A stretch of 64,000 nucleotides of DNA, from NCBI RefSeq assembly GCF_009877435.1, contig NZ_WXEX01000006.1, positions 62,001-126,000 of the forward strand, read 5' to 3'. The DNA comes from Heliomicrobium gestii. GTDB lineage: Bacteria; Bacillota; Desulfitobacteriia; Heliobacteriales; Heliobacteriaceae. The first letter of the stretch is position 1, and each line of letters begins with the position of its first letter. The notes beneath the pieces are model-generated. The model saw nothing but the letters and a program-made list of their open reading frames with translations, did not search any database and was not told where the DNA came from. Of this stretch, positions 1-9,642 are shown in pieces. Both the position numbers and the translations under genes were made by a program.

Positions 1-511
1 GGTTCGATGGCACATAGATGTTGTAGTCGCCTCGCTGCCGCAGGGGGTTGTCAGAGGCAAACCCCGACAGGGTGAGGACCGGACAATTCCGCTCCTGCGC
101 CACCTGTAGGGCATTCAGTATGCTTTCCGATTTTCCCGAGCTGCTGATGGCGATCAACAGATCCGTCGCTTGCGCAAACAACCGCAGCGGCCGGGCAAAG
201 GCCTGGGCATAGCCGAAGTCATTGCTGAAACAGGTCAAGGCGGCATCATCACTGAACACCATCGCCTTCATGGCCAGCGAATTCAGACAATCGATGGCCC
301 CATGGGCGGCGATCGCCGCGCTGCCGCCATTGCCGACCCAATAGACGGTTCCGTTGCTCTGCCGGCATCGCCGGATCCGTTCTGTTACCTCGTCGATAAA
401 AAGCGGTTGTTCGACCTTCTCGCGCTGTATGTAATATTCCGATTGATCCAAAAGATGCTTGATCGCGTCCATGTACCGGTCAAACAGCGGTGTCACCTTC
501 CCAACCCTCAT
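1..511 (-). CDS. SIS-domain phosphosugar isomerase, GmhA-like (3' end outside window)
   Basis: Partial: the ATG is at 511 and the reading frame runs off the left edge after about 170 codons. The GNGGSAA motif (residues 60-66) and ISSSGKSESI are typical of SIS sugar-phosphate isomerases such as GmhA, which turns sedoheptulose-7-phosphate into heptose-7-phosphate. Relative to GmhA, the zinc-ligand His is kept (H70), but the usual Glu four residues later is Asp (D74) and the ADAQH signature reads AIAAH. It is therefore GmhA-like, and substrate is not certain. Its ATG overlaps the TGA of the upstream epimerase gene (ATGA, 508-511), so the two are probably translationally coupled. A heptose-type nucleotidyltransferase/kinase lies two genes upstream, which supports a heptose role. 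Confidence 0.8.
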   Translation of the reverse strand, partial: MRVGKVTPLFDRYMDAIKHLLDQSEYYIQREKVEQPLFIDEVTERIRRCRQSNGTVYWVGNGGSAAIAAHGAIDCLNSLAMKAMVFSDDAALTCFSNDFGYAQAFARPLRLFAQATDLLIAISSSGKSESILNALQVAQERNCPVLTLSGFASDNPLRQRGDYNIYVPSN

Positions 512-1500
512 TTACTCAAATAGCGGAACCAGTCTTTGGTGGCTTCCTCGATCCGCTGGGGCGTCCAGATCGGGGCGTCTGCCCAGTAGCGGATATGCTC
601 CAGCATCACCTGCACGCCTTCTTCGAAGGAATACTTCGGTTTCCAGCCGAGCCGTTCGCGAATCTTGGCGGTGTCGGCAAAGGTGCAGTCCGGTTCGCCG
701 GGGCGCTTCGGGATATAGGTCACCTCGCCGCCGAGCAGTTCGACGAGACGATTGATGCTGTAGCTGTCGCCGCTGCCGACGTTCATCACCTCGCCGGAAA
801 AGGGCGACTGGGCGGCCATCCAAAAGGCGTTGACGACGTCCTTGACAAAGGTGAAATCCCGCCGCTGCGTCCCATCGCCGACAACGGTGAAGGGCTTGCC
901 GTGGATTTTTTGGGCCAAAAAAACGCCGAAGACGGCGCCATAGGTTCCCGAGGTGCGCGCCCGCGGTCCATAGACGTTAAACAGGCGAAGCGACAGCGCC
1001 GGCAGCCCGTATACCCTCTCCCAGTGGAGAACAGACTGCTCGCCCAACCACTTCGTCAGCGCATAGGGGTACTCCGGCGTGATCGGCGCCGTTTCAGGTG
1101 TGGGAAATTGCTTGGCGAGGCCGTAACAGGAGGACGAGGCGGCATAGACGAGCTTGCGGACCTGGTGTTTTCTCGCTGCCTCCAGCACATGAACCGTTCC
1201 GTCCACGTTCGCCCGGTAATAGGTCAAGGGGTTTTGGATCGACGGCACGATATCGGCCAAAGCAGCCAGGTGAAAGACGTAATCGACGCCTTGAAACAGC
1301 GCCTCCCACTGGGAGGGGTCGGCGCTGATGTCGACGCGGTGAAACTCCAGCGTCCCGCGCTCAGGGCGGGCAGGCAGGTTACCGAGCCTGCCGTTGGCGA
1401 GGTTGTCCAGGACGATGACATGGTGCCCCTCTGCCAGCAACAGTTCGACGAGATGACTGCCGATAAAACCGGCGCCGCCGGTAACGATAGAACGAAGCAT
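508..1500 (-). CDS. NAD-dependent sugar-nucleotide epimerase/dehydratase (extended SDR)
   Basis: 330 aa, normal length for the family. The N-terminal GGAGFIGS dinucleotide-binding motif, LDNL, the HLAAL strand, the SSSCYG active-site serine stretch and YALTK (YxxxK catalytic pair) mark an extended short-chain dehydrogenase of the UDP-glucose 4-epimerase/dTDP-glucose dehydratase type. The conserved NVYGPR and RRDFTFVKDV stretches bind the nucleotide-sugar. The exact substrate cannot be read from sequence. It lies between an HldE-like gene and a GmhA-like gene, so it may act on a nucleotide-activated heptose or on the GDP-sugar made by the GMD/Fcl-like enzymes upstream. Confidence 0.85.
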   Translation of the reverse strand: MLRSIVTGGAGFIGSHLVELLLAEGHHVIVLDNLANGRLGNLPARPERGTLEFHRVDISADPSQWEALFQGVDYVFHLAALADIVPSIQNPLTYYRANVDGTVHVLEAARKHQVRKLVYAASSSCYGLAKQFPTPETAPITPEYPYALTKWLGEQSVLHWERVYGLPALSLRLFNVYGPRARTSGTYGAVFGVFLAQKIHGKPFTVVGDGTQRRDFTFVKDVVNAFWMAAQSPFSGEVMNVGSGDSYSINRLVELLGGEVTYIPKRPGEPDCTFADTAKIRERLGWKPKYSFEEGVQVMLEHIRYWADAPIWTPQRIEEATKDWFRYLSK

Positions 1501-1527
1501 GCGATCACCTGCGCTACATAAATTTTT

Positions 1528-3093
1528 TTAGATGTTCAATACGGTAGAAACAAACTTGAGCAGATCGCCCTTGCGAACGGATTGGGAATTGCCCAGGTAG
1601 TTGGAGGCGATCGATCCTGCGATGTTGCCCAACAGGGACCCGATCTCAACGGGAGCTTCCAGGTAGGCAGACATGCTGCTCAATGCATAAAAGGCGTCGC
1701 CGGCGCCAACGGTGTCGAGGACGGTCAAGGTGAGGGCCGGATGGACAAAGCGGCGCTCCTCGCGATCAACGGCGACGGAGCCTTTCGAGCCCAAGGTCAC
1801 CCATCCCTGGCGGGCGCCCAGTTGTTGACTCAGCCGGGTGAGCAAGGCGCCTTCGGCGCCGCGGGGATCGGCCATGGCCAGGCGCAGTTCCCGTTCATCG
1901 ATCGTGAAGGTGTCGGCTTTTTTATATTTCGTGATCAGGTTCATCCCGTAGTTGGCCGAATTGGTTTGGCAGTTGACGGCCAAAAAGCGCGCCTTCTCCT
2001 GAACAATCTCCATCACCTGCTGGTCAATGGCGCCGTGCCCGAAATCACAGAGAACGACCAGATCGTAATCGGCGACGGTGCGACGCAGTTTTTCCAGATA
2101 GCGCTCCCGCTTCTCTCCGTCGGCTGTCCTTTCGTCGGGGAAGTAATTGATGGAGAACATCTTCTCATACTCGTTGCGGATGCCGTGGCGCTCCACATAG
2201 CGCCGCTTGACGATGGTGCGGTAATCGGCGTCAAAGACCAGGTCCAGATACATCTCGCGGCTCAACTCATTGAGCATGAGCGTATGGATGTGAGACTCCC
2301 CACCCAGGATCCCTGTGGCGGTCACATTCTGGGAAAAACCGGCCAGGTGCCTGGCGATGGCCAAACTCCCCCCCAGGAAGCGGTTCTCGCCGTCATAGCG
2401 CACCGAAATGGCCCGGTCCTTCGAGGTCAAGCCCATCGTCTGGCACATCACATACTCATCGATGATGATATCGCCGACAACCAACACCTTTAGCGAAGCC
2501 ATGGCCTCGACAAAACGACGCACCTCGTCAAAGCGGATCCTGCCCGTCAGTTCTTCCGCAAACTCCCGCACACCCGGCGGGAGGACATCAAAATGACGGT
2601 TCAGCAACCGTGTGGAACTGAACACGTCGCCTTCCGTGTAATGGACATCGCCGCCACAGCGACGCGTTTGCTCGATCTCTTTATCGATGTTGGCCGTCAC
2701 ATCATTCTTCGCCTCGGCGTACTCCTTGCCCTTCACATACACGTCGGGACGAACGATCTCGATGATCTCCAGCGCTGTCGCCTGTTCCGAGAGCACCACA
2801 AAATCGACGCATTCCAACGCAGCCAGGGAGGTCATCCGATGCTCGTCCGAAAAATAGGGGCGTCCAGGCCCCTTGTTGACATAGGGCGCCGATGTGACAG
2901 AGACAACCAGCACATCGCCCAGCGACGCCGCTTGATCGAGATGAATGATATGGCCGGGATGAAGCAGATCAAAGACACCGTGGCAAAGGACCACTTTCTT
3001 TCCTTCGTCACGCAGCCGTTCGCATATGGCGCCGAAGTGTGATTTATCTACGATTTTCTGCCGTTTCCGGTTCCCCGTCGGTTCTACCAACAT
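1528..3093 (-). CDS. Bifunctional nucleotidyltransferase-PfkB sugar kinase, HldE-like with reversed domain order
   Basis: 521 aa with two domains. Residues about 30-170 are a cytidylyltransferase-type fold: CHGVFDLLHPGH at 37-48 carries the HxGH nucleotide-binding signature, and STRLLNRHF closes the domain. Residues about 200-520 are a PfkB/ribokinase domain: LKVLVVGDIIIDEYV at 201-215 and the anion-hole/catalytic motif DTVGAGDAF at 460-468. E. coli HldE has the same two activities (heptose-7-phosphate kinase, heptose-1-phosphate nucleotidyltransferase) in the opposite order. A GAGGTGG ribosome site precedes the ATG. Neighbours (SIS isomerase, GMD, Fcl) suggest an activated heptose or 6-deoxyheptose. 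Substrate and nucleotide (ADP or GDP) are inference. Confidence 0.8.
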   Translation of the reverse strand: MLVEPTGNRKRQKIVDKSHFGAICERLRDEGKKVVLCHGVFDLLHPGHIIHLDQAASLGDVLVVSVTSAPYVNKGPGRPYFSDEHRMTSLAALECVDFVVLSEQATALEIIEIVRPDVYVKGKEYAEAKNDVTANIDKEIEQTRRCGGDVHYTEGDVFSSTRLLNRHFDVLPPGVREFAEELTGRIRFDEVRRFVEAMASLKVLVVGDIIIDEYVMCQTMGLTSKDRAISVRYDGENRFLGGSLAIARHLAGFSQNVTATGILGGESHIHTLMLNELSREMYLDLVFDADYRTIVKRRYVERHGIRNEYEKMFSINYFPDERTADGEKRERYLEKLRRTVADYDLVVLCDFGHGAIDQQVMEIVQEKARFLAVNCQTNSANYGMNLITKYKKADTFTIDERELRLAMADPRGAEGALLTRLSQQLGARQGWVTLGSKGSVAVDREERRFVHPALTLTVLDTVGAGDAFYALSSMSAYLEAPVEIGSLLGNIAGSIASNYLGNSQSVRKGDLLKFVSTVLNI

Positions 3094-3189
3094 ACGTCCA
3101 CCTCACAGGCGCCTTATCTAATCCTATTTCTATGGCGATACGCCCACTCCCCAGCTGGCCGCGCCGAATCGACGGTTACCGATTCTATT

Positions 3190-4137
3190 CTATCGATTCT
3201 GTCGATTCTCCAGATACCAGCGGATCGTTTCGCGCAAGCCCTCCTCAAGGGACACACGAGCTTGATATCCGAATTTCTCCTTCGCCCGCGACGTATCCAA
3301 CATTCTCCGCGGCTGACCGTTCGGTCGGCTCGTGTCCCAGAGGATGTCGCCCCGGTAATCGACGATCCCGGCGATCAACTCGGCCAGTTCCCGGATCGCG
3401 ATCTCGCTGCCTGTTCCCAGGTTAACGGGCAACGATTCGTTGTAGTGCTCCGTCGCCAGCAAGATCCCCTCCGCGGCATCTTCCACAAATAAGAACTCGC
3501 GCGTCGGTGTGCCGTCGCCCCAGAACACCACTTCCTGCGTTCCCGCAGCCTTGGCCTCGATAAACTTCCGGATCAGCGCCGGGATGACATGGGATGTCTC
3601 ATAGTCAAAGTTATCCCGCGGCCCGTACAGGTTGACAGGCAACAAAAAAATAGAGTTGAAACCGTATTGCTGGCGATAGGCCTGGCTCTGCACCAGCATC
3701 ATCTTTTTCGCCAGACCGTAGGGCGCGTTCGTCTCCTCGGGGTACCCGTTCCATAGATCGTCTTCATGAAAAGGCGGGGGGCAGAACTTGGGATAGGCGC
3801 AGACCGTGCCGACGGCGACAAACTTTTCTACCCCGTAAACCCGTCCCCACTCCATCAATTGAACGCCCATGATCAGGTTGTCGTAAAAAAACTTGCCGGG
3901 GTTTTTGCGGTTCGCTTCGATCCCCCCGACGACAGCGGCCAGATGGATGACGATGTCGGGTTTGCATTCCTCGTAGAGCCTTTTGATATCCTCCAGTTGA
4001 GTCAGGTCATAGTCCTTGCTGCGGGGAACAAAGATCGCTTGGCACCCGCGCGTATGTAAGCCGTCGACCACATAGGAACCGAGAAAACCGGCGCCGCCGG
4101 TCACCAGCACCCTGCGATTCGCAAAGAACCCTGTCAT
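3190..4137 (-). CDS. fcl: GDP-L-fucose synthase-like epimerase/reductase
   Basis: 315 aa, the standard length. The TGGAGFLGS nucleotide-binding motif, [17 protein letters not shown] and YGLAKK (YxxxK) are characteristic of the GDP-fucose synthase (WcaG/Fcl) family, which converts GDP-4-keto-6-deoxy-mannose to GDP-L-fucose by epimerisation at C3 and C5 and NADPH reduction. The GMD-like gene starts just upstream with only 14 bp between them, the usual gmd-fcl pair. Because GmhA- and HldE-like genes follow, the pair might instead work on GDP-manno-heptose, as the homologous enzymes do in Campylobacter and Yersinia deoxyheptose pathways. Confidence 0.85.
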   Translation of the reverse strand: MTGFFANRRVLVTGGAGFLGSYVVDGLHTRGCQAIFVPRSKDYDLTQLEDIKRLYEECKPDIVIHLAAVVGGIEANRKNPGKFFYDNLIMGVQLMEWGRVYGVEKFVAVGTVCAYPKFCPPPFHEDDLWNGYPEETNAPYGLAKKMMLVQSQAYRQQYGFNSIFLLPVNLYGPRDNFDYETSHVIPALIRKFIEAKAAGTQEVVFWGDGTPTREFLFVEDAAEGILLATEHYNESLPVNLGTGSEIAIRELAELIAGIVDYRGDILWDTSRPNGQPRRMLDTSRAKEKFGYQARVSLEEGLRETIRWYLENRQNR

Positions 4138-4151
4138 GGGATCGCCTCCGG

Positions 4152-5240
4152 TTATTCGTCGTTGTGCTTGACGTCAAAACCGTGGTTTTGGCAAAGCACA
4201 TCCCGTTGCACCCGCTTGAGGTCTTCTGTCATCATCAGCGTGACCAACTCCGGGAAGGTCACGGTCGGTTGCCACTTCAGCTCGTTTCGAGCCTTGGAAG
4301 GGTCACCCAGCAGGATGTCCACCTCGGTGGGACGGAAGTAGCGGCGGTCCACCTCAACGAGCACCTTCCCCGTCTCCCCATGGATGCCCTTTTCATCGAC
4401 CCCTTGGCCCGACCACCGGAGGGGAATGCCGACATGGGCGAAGGCAAGTTCGGTAAACTCGCGCACGCTATGGGTTTCGCCGGTGGCGATCACGTAATCG
4501 TCCGGCTGTTCCTGTTGCAACATGAGCCACATGGCTTGGACGAAATCGCCTGCAAAGCCCCAATCCCGTTTGGCGTCCAGGTTGCCCAAGAACAGTTTTT
4601 CTTGCAGCCCCATGTGAATCCGGGCGGCAGCGCGGGTGATCTTTCGCGTCACAAAGGTCTCGCCGCGAATGGGCGACTCGTGATTGAACAGGATTCCGTT
4701 GCAGCCATAGATGCCGTAAGCTTCCCGGTAATTGACGGTGATCCAGTAGGCGTACATCTTGGCCACCCCGTAAGGGCTTCTCGGATAGAAGGGTGTCGTC
4801 TCCCGCTGGGGGATCTCCTGCACCTTCCCAAAGAGTTCGCTCGTCGACGCTTGATAGAAGCGCGTCTTTTTCTCCAGCCCCAGGATGCGCAAGGCCTCCA
4901 ACAGCCGCAGGGTCCCAATCGCGTCAGAATTGGCCGTGTATTCCGGCGTTTCAAAGGACACTTGCACATGGCTCTGGGCAGCCAGGTTGTAGATCTCGTC
5001 GGGCTGGACATCTTGGATGATCCGGATGATATTCGTCGAATCCGTCAGATCCCCGTAATGCAGGGTAAAGCGGACATTGGAACTGTGGCGATCCTGGTAG
5101 AGGTGATCGATGCGCTCCGTGTTAAAGGACGATGCCCTCCGCTTGATACCGTGGACGATGTATCCCTTGCTTAATAAAAACTCCGCCAGATAGGCGCCGT
5201 CTTGACCGGTAATCCCTGTGATCAATGCAACTTTACTCAT
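4152..5240 (-). CDS. gmd: GDP-mannose 4,6-dehydratase family
   Basis: 362 aa, typical for GMD. It starts with [20 protein letters not shown], the GMD form of the GxxGxxG motif, followed by [12 protein letters not shown], which binds the NADP phosphate in this family, and the catalytic [10 protein letters not shown] (YxxxK). The long [16 protein letters not shown] stretch is diagnostic of GMD. The enzyme makes the 4-keto-6-deoxy intermediate for the Fcl-like reductase encoded next. Homologues in deoxyheptose pathways (DmhA/DdahA type) look very similar, so GDP-mannose versus GDP-heptose cannot be decided by eye. Confidence 0.9.
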   Translation of the reverse strand: MSKVALITGITGQDGAYLAEFLLSKGYIVHGIKRRASSFNTERIDHLYQDRHSSNVRFTLHYGDLTDSTNIIRIIQDVQPDEIYNLAAQSHVQVSFETPEYTANSDAIGTLRLLEALRILGLEKKTRFYQASTSELFGKVQEIPQRETTPFYPRSPYGVAKMYAYWITVNYREAYGIYGCNGILFNHESPIRGETFVTRKITRAAARIHMGLQEKLFLGNLDAKRDWGFAGDFVQAMWLMLQQEQPDDYVIATGETHSVREFTELAFAHVGIPLRWSGQGVDEKGIHGETGKVLVEVDRRYFRPTEVDILLGDPSKARNELKWQPTVTFPELVTLMMTEDLKRVQRDVLCQNHGFDVKHNDE

Positions 5241-5303
5241 CCGATGTTTCCCTCACTGATCCCTGAAAATGGTGACAACTGAGCCTTCTCGTTGATGAGC
5301 GGG

Positions 5304-6317
5304 CTAGTTGTCCAGTTGGAAGATGCCCTCGCCATGCAAGAGACGATAGACCTCTTCCTTGGAGATGGGTTCAAGCAGCGCTGAGCTGGAAATAATCGCT
5401 TTATCTGCTTCCTGTTTCACATCTCCGCTCCAGCCCGGAATGAGAAACATATCCGGCAATTCCCGGGCGATCACGCTCTCATCGTGGGTCATCAATTCTT
5501 CAAAACGCTTTTCGCCGGGGCGAAGTCCGATATAATCGATCGCGATGTCGCTCGGCTTTCGATTCACCAAGGGGGCGTAGTTCTCCACCATGGTCTCCAC
5601 CAAGTCGCCGAGGCGGATGACAGGCATCTTCAAAACGAAAACCTCTCCGCCTCGGGCCAACTCGCCGGCGCGCACGGTCAGATCGGCCGCTTGGGACAAG
5701 GTCATCATAAATCGCGTCATCTCCGGATCGGTGACTGTCACCGGTCCGCCTTTGCGGATCTGCTTTTTGAAGACCTCGATCACGCTCCCCCGGCTGTTGA
5801 GCACATTGCCGAAACGGACCGCCGAGAAAATCGTCTTGCGCGTTCCCCGCCACTGCACCGCCGAAGAGATGAGCCGCTCCGCCAGGAGCTTGGTGGCCCC
5901 CATCGTGTTGGTCGGACTGACAGCCTTGTCAGAGCTGGTATAGACGACCCGCTCCACACCGTTGGCCAATGCCGCTTCAATCACATTCTGCGTGCCGACG
6001 ACATTCGTCTTCACCGCCTCATAGGGGTTGTACTCGCAAAGGGGGACATGCTTCAGACTGGCCAGGTGGAAAACGACCTGGGCGCCCTCGGCGGCCCGCC
6101 TGACCCGTTCGGCGTCACGGACATCGCCGATAAAATGGCGCAGGTCGCTGCGCGGACCATATTCCTGCTGAAGCTCAAAGAGTTTTGCCTCATCACGGCT
6201 AAAGAGACGCACCGCTTTGGGTGAATGGGCGAGAATTTTGGGAAGCAGCACCCTGCCCAGAGAACCGGTGACGCCGATCACGAGAACGATTTTATTTTTT
6301 AGGTAGCTTTCGTTCAT
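5304..6317 (-). CDS. PseB/CapD-like nucleotide-sugar 4,6-dehydratase (Polysacc_synt_2)
   Basis: 337 aa. VIGVTGSLG is the dinucleotide-binding motif; HLASLKHVPLCEYNP, YTSSDKAVSPTNTMGATK and RFGNVLNSRGSV are hallmark stretches of the UDP-GlcNAc 4,6-dehydratase family (PseB, LegB, CapD/CapE). PseB and LegB start pseudaminic or legionaminic acid synthesis, the sugars usually moved to flagellin by Maf proteins, and two Maf genes lie directly upstream (9 bp to the nearest). No other nonulosonate gene (NeuB-like synthase, aminotransferase) is visible here; they could lie beyond the left edge. Exact specificity is inference. Confidence 0.82.
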   Translation of the reverse strand: MNESYLKNKIVLVIGVTGSLGRVLLPKILAHSPKAVRLFSRDEAKLFELQQEYGPRSDLRHFIGDVRDAERVRRAAEGAQVVFHLASLKHVPLCEYNPYEAVKTNVVGTQNVIEAALANGVERVVYTSSDKAVSPTNTMGATKLLAERLISSAVQWRGTRKTIFSAVRFGNVLNSRGSVIEVFKKQIRKGGPVTVTDPEMTRFMMTLSQAADLTVRAGELARGGEVFVLKMPVIRLGDLVETMVENYAPLVNRKPSDIAIDYIGLRPGEKRFEELMTHDESVIARELPDMFLIPGWSGDVKQEADKAIISSSALLEPISKEEVYRLLHGEGIFQLDN

Positions 6318-6326
6318 CCTTCATCC

Positions 6327-8309
6327 CTATCCTGACTGTTCTTCACCGAATCTCTCGAGGGTCTTGCTTAACATCTTGTGGTATTTTTCCGCCATCTTGA
6401 CGATGGAGTCGTAGAGGATACGACCGGCTTCAGACACCTTCAGGCCGGTCGCGCGTTCATCGGCGTCTTCCGGAACCTCGATCCGCCGAAAATACTCGAA
6501 ATACAGACTCTGAAAAGGCAAGGCGAGCATCACATTCATATTGCCCATGCCCTTCAGTTCTTCATCGATCGTCTCCAACTCTTTCAGCATCCCGCCGATC
6601 CTGCGCTCAATCGCGCCCGGTTCCTTGCGATCGTACAGCCGTCCCATCCGTTTGGAGAGATCGCGGGCCCGCTGCGCCAGCTTTTTGGCGCGGTCCAGTT
6701 CTTCCTGCAAGCCCCCCAGATCAGCCTTCAATCGATCGCGATCGATGATGGGCGGTGTTGTCGCCAATAGCTCGCGGATCTGCTCCCTGACCTCGCTCAA
6801 ATCGGCTGCGCCATCGAGCAGCGCTTCGATCTGGTCATTTGTCGCATAGGGGGCGCCTTCAATGGCCAGGCCGCCGACACTCGCGTTATAGGCGCGGACA
6901 TCGGGCGTTTTGGGGATCTCTTTCTCAAACCAATCCTTGAAAATCTGGAAGGCCCAGGTTGTGTTGACGGGTTCGCCAAACATGTTCACTGTCGGCAGCA
7001 ACTTCCGCTCCGATTTTGCTTCTGTTTTGCGCCAGGCTGTTCCTTCCGCATGGGTAAAGCCCGTCTGATAACACAGATCCAGACCAGTGAGGAAAATGGG
7101 GTTGCACCCCATCCGGCGAGCCAATTCAAAGGCCACGTTAGTGACGGAGGGACCGGCGGCGACTTTTTGCTCCAGATAAGGCCCAAAGGCGTAGAGCCAC
7201 TCGCCCATAAAGTCGCTGGTGACGGCGGCAATCTTGGGGCCTTCGTGGATGTTGCAGATGTGCCAAAATACCTTCGGATCGTAAATCAGCGGGGTTTTTA
7301 TCGACAAGGGTTCATTCGCTTCACCGTCGGTAAAGTGATAGTAATTCGGCGAGCCGCCGTCGATGCTGACGATAAAGTCCGGTTCGATGCCGGCTTTCAT
7401 GACCGGCTTCAAGGCGGTTCCCACGACAAAGAGCAGGGCTTTTTCCTTCCAACGGCGCAACTCCGGCAGGACCTTGTTGAGCGACGGCCCCGCAGCGACG
7501 ACAATCGCCGGAACCCCTTTGAACTTTCCGGCGAAATCTGCAATCCCGGCGGAACGGCACAGCACAGGAAGGTTATTGAAGATATTCTCCAGCCACTGCT
7601 CGGAAAAGTGCATCAACGTCGCCAATTCGGCGCTGATTTGATTTAGGACAAACAAAACATCTTCAATGATCTTCTGATAAAAGGCCTCATCCAGCCGCAC
7701 GACTGGCCGATAATCGACGATGCGAACAGAATCCACTTCATAAAAACTGATCGCGCTGGCCAGGAATTCGGAAAAATCTTTGCTGTCCGGTCCAACGGCA
7801 AGGATGAAAGAAGGATTCGCCAACGCTTCTGACCAATCTTGAACCGACAAGGCGGCGATCAGGTGCTCAAGCGAAGAATCGACAGCAACGATATACCCTT
7901 CGATCGTTTTGTGCTGCACCAATTCTGTCACATGATAACCCAACCCGATTCCCATCACAATCAGGTGGTCTTTATTTCCTTGCTGTTGGCGGTTATGTCC
8001 CGCCAAGGTGCTGCGCGCCCAATCAGCGGCTTCCCGCAAGGGGTCGTACTGGCTGTGCAGGTAGGCCTTTTGCTCATTCTGCTTGTACACCAGTGTCCAC
8101 CCCTGGCGCCGGCAGGGCAACAGTTCGAAGGTTTTGCCGAAGATGCCTTGCGGGAGATTTTCTACGGATAATCCCAGTTCTCGGGCGTAGGTGTCCAACT
8201 GTCGATAGAGCGGAGCCCTGTGCCTTTGGAGTGCGGCCAAATTGGTCAGCCAGTATTCCACCGGCGGCTGTTTGCCGCTGCTACCGCTTTTATCATCAAT
8301 AATCGGCAT
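6327..8309 (-). CDS. Motility accessory factor (Maf, DUF115), long form
   Basis: 660 aa. The core (about residues 260-460) carries VVAAGPSLNKVLPELRR, VVGTALKPVMKAGIEPDF and VSIDGG, the DUF115 (6-hydroxymethylpterin-pyrophosphokinase-like) fold of Maf flagellin glycosyltransferases. The N-terminal part has LIVMGIGLGYHV, also found in the second copy (YGFGLGYHV). Residues about 520-600 are charged and helical (DRDRLKADLGGLQEELDRAKK), probably coiled coil. Maf proteins add nonulosonic acids or related sugars to Ser/Thr of flagellin in the cytoplasm. A shorter paralogue lies 19 bp upstream and the flagellin cluster follows, supporting that role. Donor sugar unknown. Confidence 0.88.
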   Translation of the reverse strand: MPIIDDKSGSSGKQPPVEYWLTNLAALQRHRAPLYRQLDTYARELGLSVENLPQGIFGKTFELLPCRRQGWTLVYKQNEQKAYLHSQYDPLREAADWARSTLAGHNRQQQGNKDHLIVMGIGLGYHVTELVQHKTIEGYIVAVDSSLEHLIAALSVQDWSEALANPSFILAVGPDSKDFSEFLASAISFYEVDSVRIVDYRPVVRLDEAFYQKIIEDVLFVLNQISAELATLMHFSEQWLENIFNNLPVLCRSAGIADFAGKFKGVPAIVVAAGPSLNKVLPELRRWKEKALLFVVGTALKPVMKAGIEPDFIVSIDGGSPNYYHFTDGEANEPLSIKTPLIYDPKVFWHICNIHEGPKIAAVTSDFMGEWLYAFGPYLEQKVAAGPSVTNVAFELARRMGCNPIFLTGLDLCYQTGFTHAEGTAWRKTEAKSERKLLPTVNMFGEPVNTTWAFQIFKDWFEKEIPKTPDVRAYNASVGGLAIEGAPYATNDQIEALLDGAADLSEVREQIRELLATTPPIIDRDRLKADLGGLQEELDRAKKLAQRARDLSKRMGRLYDRKEPGAIERRIGGMLKELETIDEELKGMGNMNVMLALPFQSLYFEYFRRIEVPEDADERATGLKVSEAGRILYDSIVKMAEKYHKMLSKTLERFGEEQSG

Positions 8310-8328
8310 TCAGCTCTTCCTTTACCGT

Positions 8329-9642
8329 TTATCTGGCGAAATCATCCTTCAGCAATTCGCCCACCCGTTCCGTCGGAACCCACCTCGCGCCTTCGATCAC
8401 AGCGCCGGCGCCGGTATTGATAAAATCCACATCGTTACGGCGCCGAATGAGTGATTCCACATAGCGGCGAAACTTAGTGAGCGCCCGTGTTGTCGACGCG
8501 ACGCCTCCGTCATTTGTCTGTGTCATTATGCAGTTGTCCGTTTTCGCTAAAGCGTCGTATAGCATATGGGGGGACTGATGGGCATGTTTTTTGCCCCCCG
8601 TATAGGCAAAATCCATTCCCATGAAAACGATTCGTTTCGCCCCCATTTTCAGAGCCACATGTAAGGCCAGGGTGATGACAGAGCCACCCGTTGGCAGGGT
8701 GTCCTCTCCCCGCCTTTTCGCCCAATCTTCGACATATTGCAACCCTTCCTGGGCTAGGACATACTTCTTGCCTTGATACTCCCGAAAGATTCGCGGATGA
8801 ATGGTCGGCAACAGCAGCAAGGCCGGCCAAACAACATCTTCATAGACAATCACCTGGTTCATGACGAAATCCTGGGGATCGCTGATGACGACGCCGTCGG
8901 GAAAGCAAAGATGCTCACGCAAGGACCCCACAGCCGAACCCACGGCGAGCAGAAAGGCGCTCTTTTTCCATTCCGGCAGAAAGGGCATGACCAGATCCAG
9001 GGAAGGCCCCGCACCGGCGACCAGCACCGTGTCATGTGCTCCCATATCGGCGAGAAAGTCGCGGAATCCGGCCTGGGTGCGCAAGGTGTCCTGGTTTTGC
9101 TCCCAATTTTGATGCATGAGGCTCCCAAATCGCTCGTAGGCCATACGGATCGCCAACATGCTGTCTAAAATCTCTGATACCCGCCGGCGCGCTTCCGGGA
9201 TGAGATCCAGCGATGGACGATGCACCCAGAAGGCGTCTTTTTCATCGTAGGTCTCGAGCCATTCACCGAGGGCGCTTTCCGCCCCTTGACCCGTATGCAA
9301 GCGAAAGGACGGTTCACCTTCGAACAGCCCCAGCGCCTTTGCCGCTCCCGCCGGTCGCGGGTCAATCTCAAACACATCGATGGGAATCCCAGGGAAGCGC
9401 CGGGCAGCGGCGTACACGTGATACCCAAGGCCAAAGCCATAAATCCCGATCCGCTGGGGTTTCTCTTCCCCCAGATGACCGGATACCCAGTTCTCCGCCT
9501 CTGCGACCGGATCAAAGCGGCTATGCAGGTAACGACCTGTTGCGCGATGATAGAGGGTCCAATTGTTCTTTCGACCCATTTCGAGCAACAGGTCTTCCCC
9601 CAAAGCGTCTTGCACGTCCGGCCTCAATGCGTCGCGAGTCAT
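8329..9642 (-). CDS. Motility accessory factor (Maf, DUF115), short form
   Basis: 437 aa, about 220 residues shorter than the neighbouring Maf because it lacks most of the C-terminal helical extension. VLVAGAGPSLDLVMPFLPEW and LLAVGSAVGSL form the DUF115 nucleotide-sugar-binding core; KRIVFMGMDFAY and THRALTK-like segments follow. The conserved N-terminal YGFGLGYHVYAAARRFPGI matches the longer copy, so the two look like old paralogues rather than a split gene. The start codon overlaps the stop of the upstream small gene (ATGA, 9639-9642). Likely role: flagellin O-glycosylation. The two copies may act on different sites, flagellins or sugars. Confidence 0.87.
   Translation of the reverse strand: MTRDALRPDVQDALGEDLLLEMGRKNNWTLYHRATGRYLHSRFDPVAEAENWVSGHLGEEKPQRIGIYGFGLGYHVYAAARRFPGIPIDVFEIDPRPAGAAKALGLFEGEPSFRLHTGQGAESALGEWLETYDEKDAFWVHRPSLDLIPEARRRVSEILDSMLAIRMAYERFGSLMHQNWEQNQDTLRTQAGFRDFLADMGAHDTVLVAGAGPSLDLVMPFLPEWKKSAFLLAVGSAVGSLREHLCFPDGVVISDPQDFVMNQVIVYEDVVWPALLLLPTIHPRIFREYQGKKYVLAQEGLQYVEDWAKRRGEDTLPTGGSVITLALHVALKMGAKRIVFMGMDFAYTGGKKHAHQSPHMLYDALAKTDNCIMTQTNDGGVASTTRALTKFRRYVESLIRRRNDVDFINTGAGAVIEGARWVPTERVGELLKDDFAR

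Noticed and set aside
490-1521. 343-codon plus-strand frame
   Set aside because: Exact antisense shadow of the NAD epimerase at 508-1500, whose motifs are clear.
4164-5174. 336-codon plus-strand frame
   Set aside because: Antisense to the GMD-like gene; no domain features.
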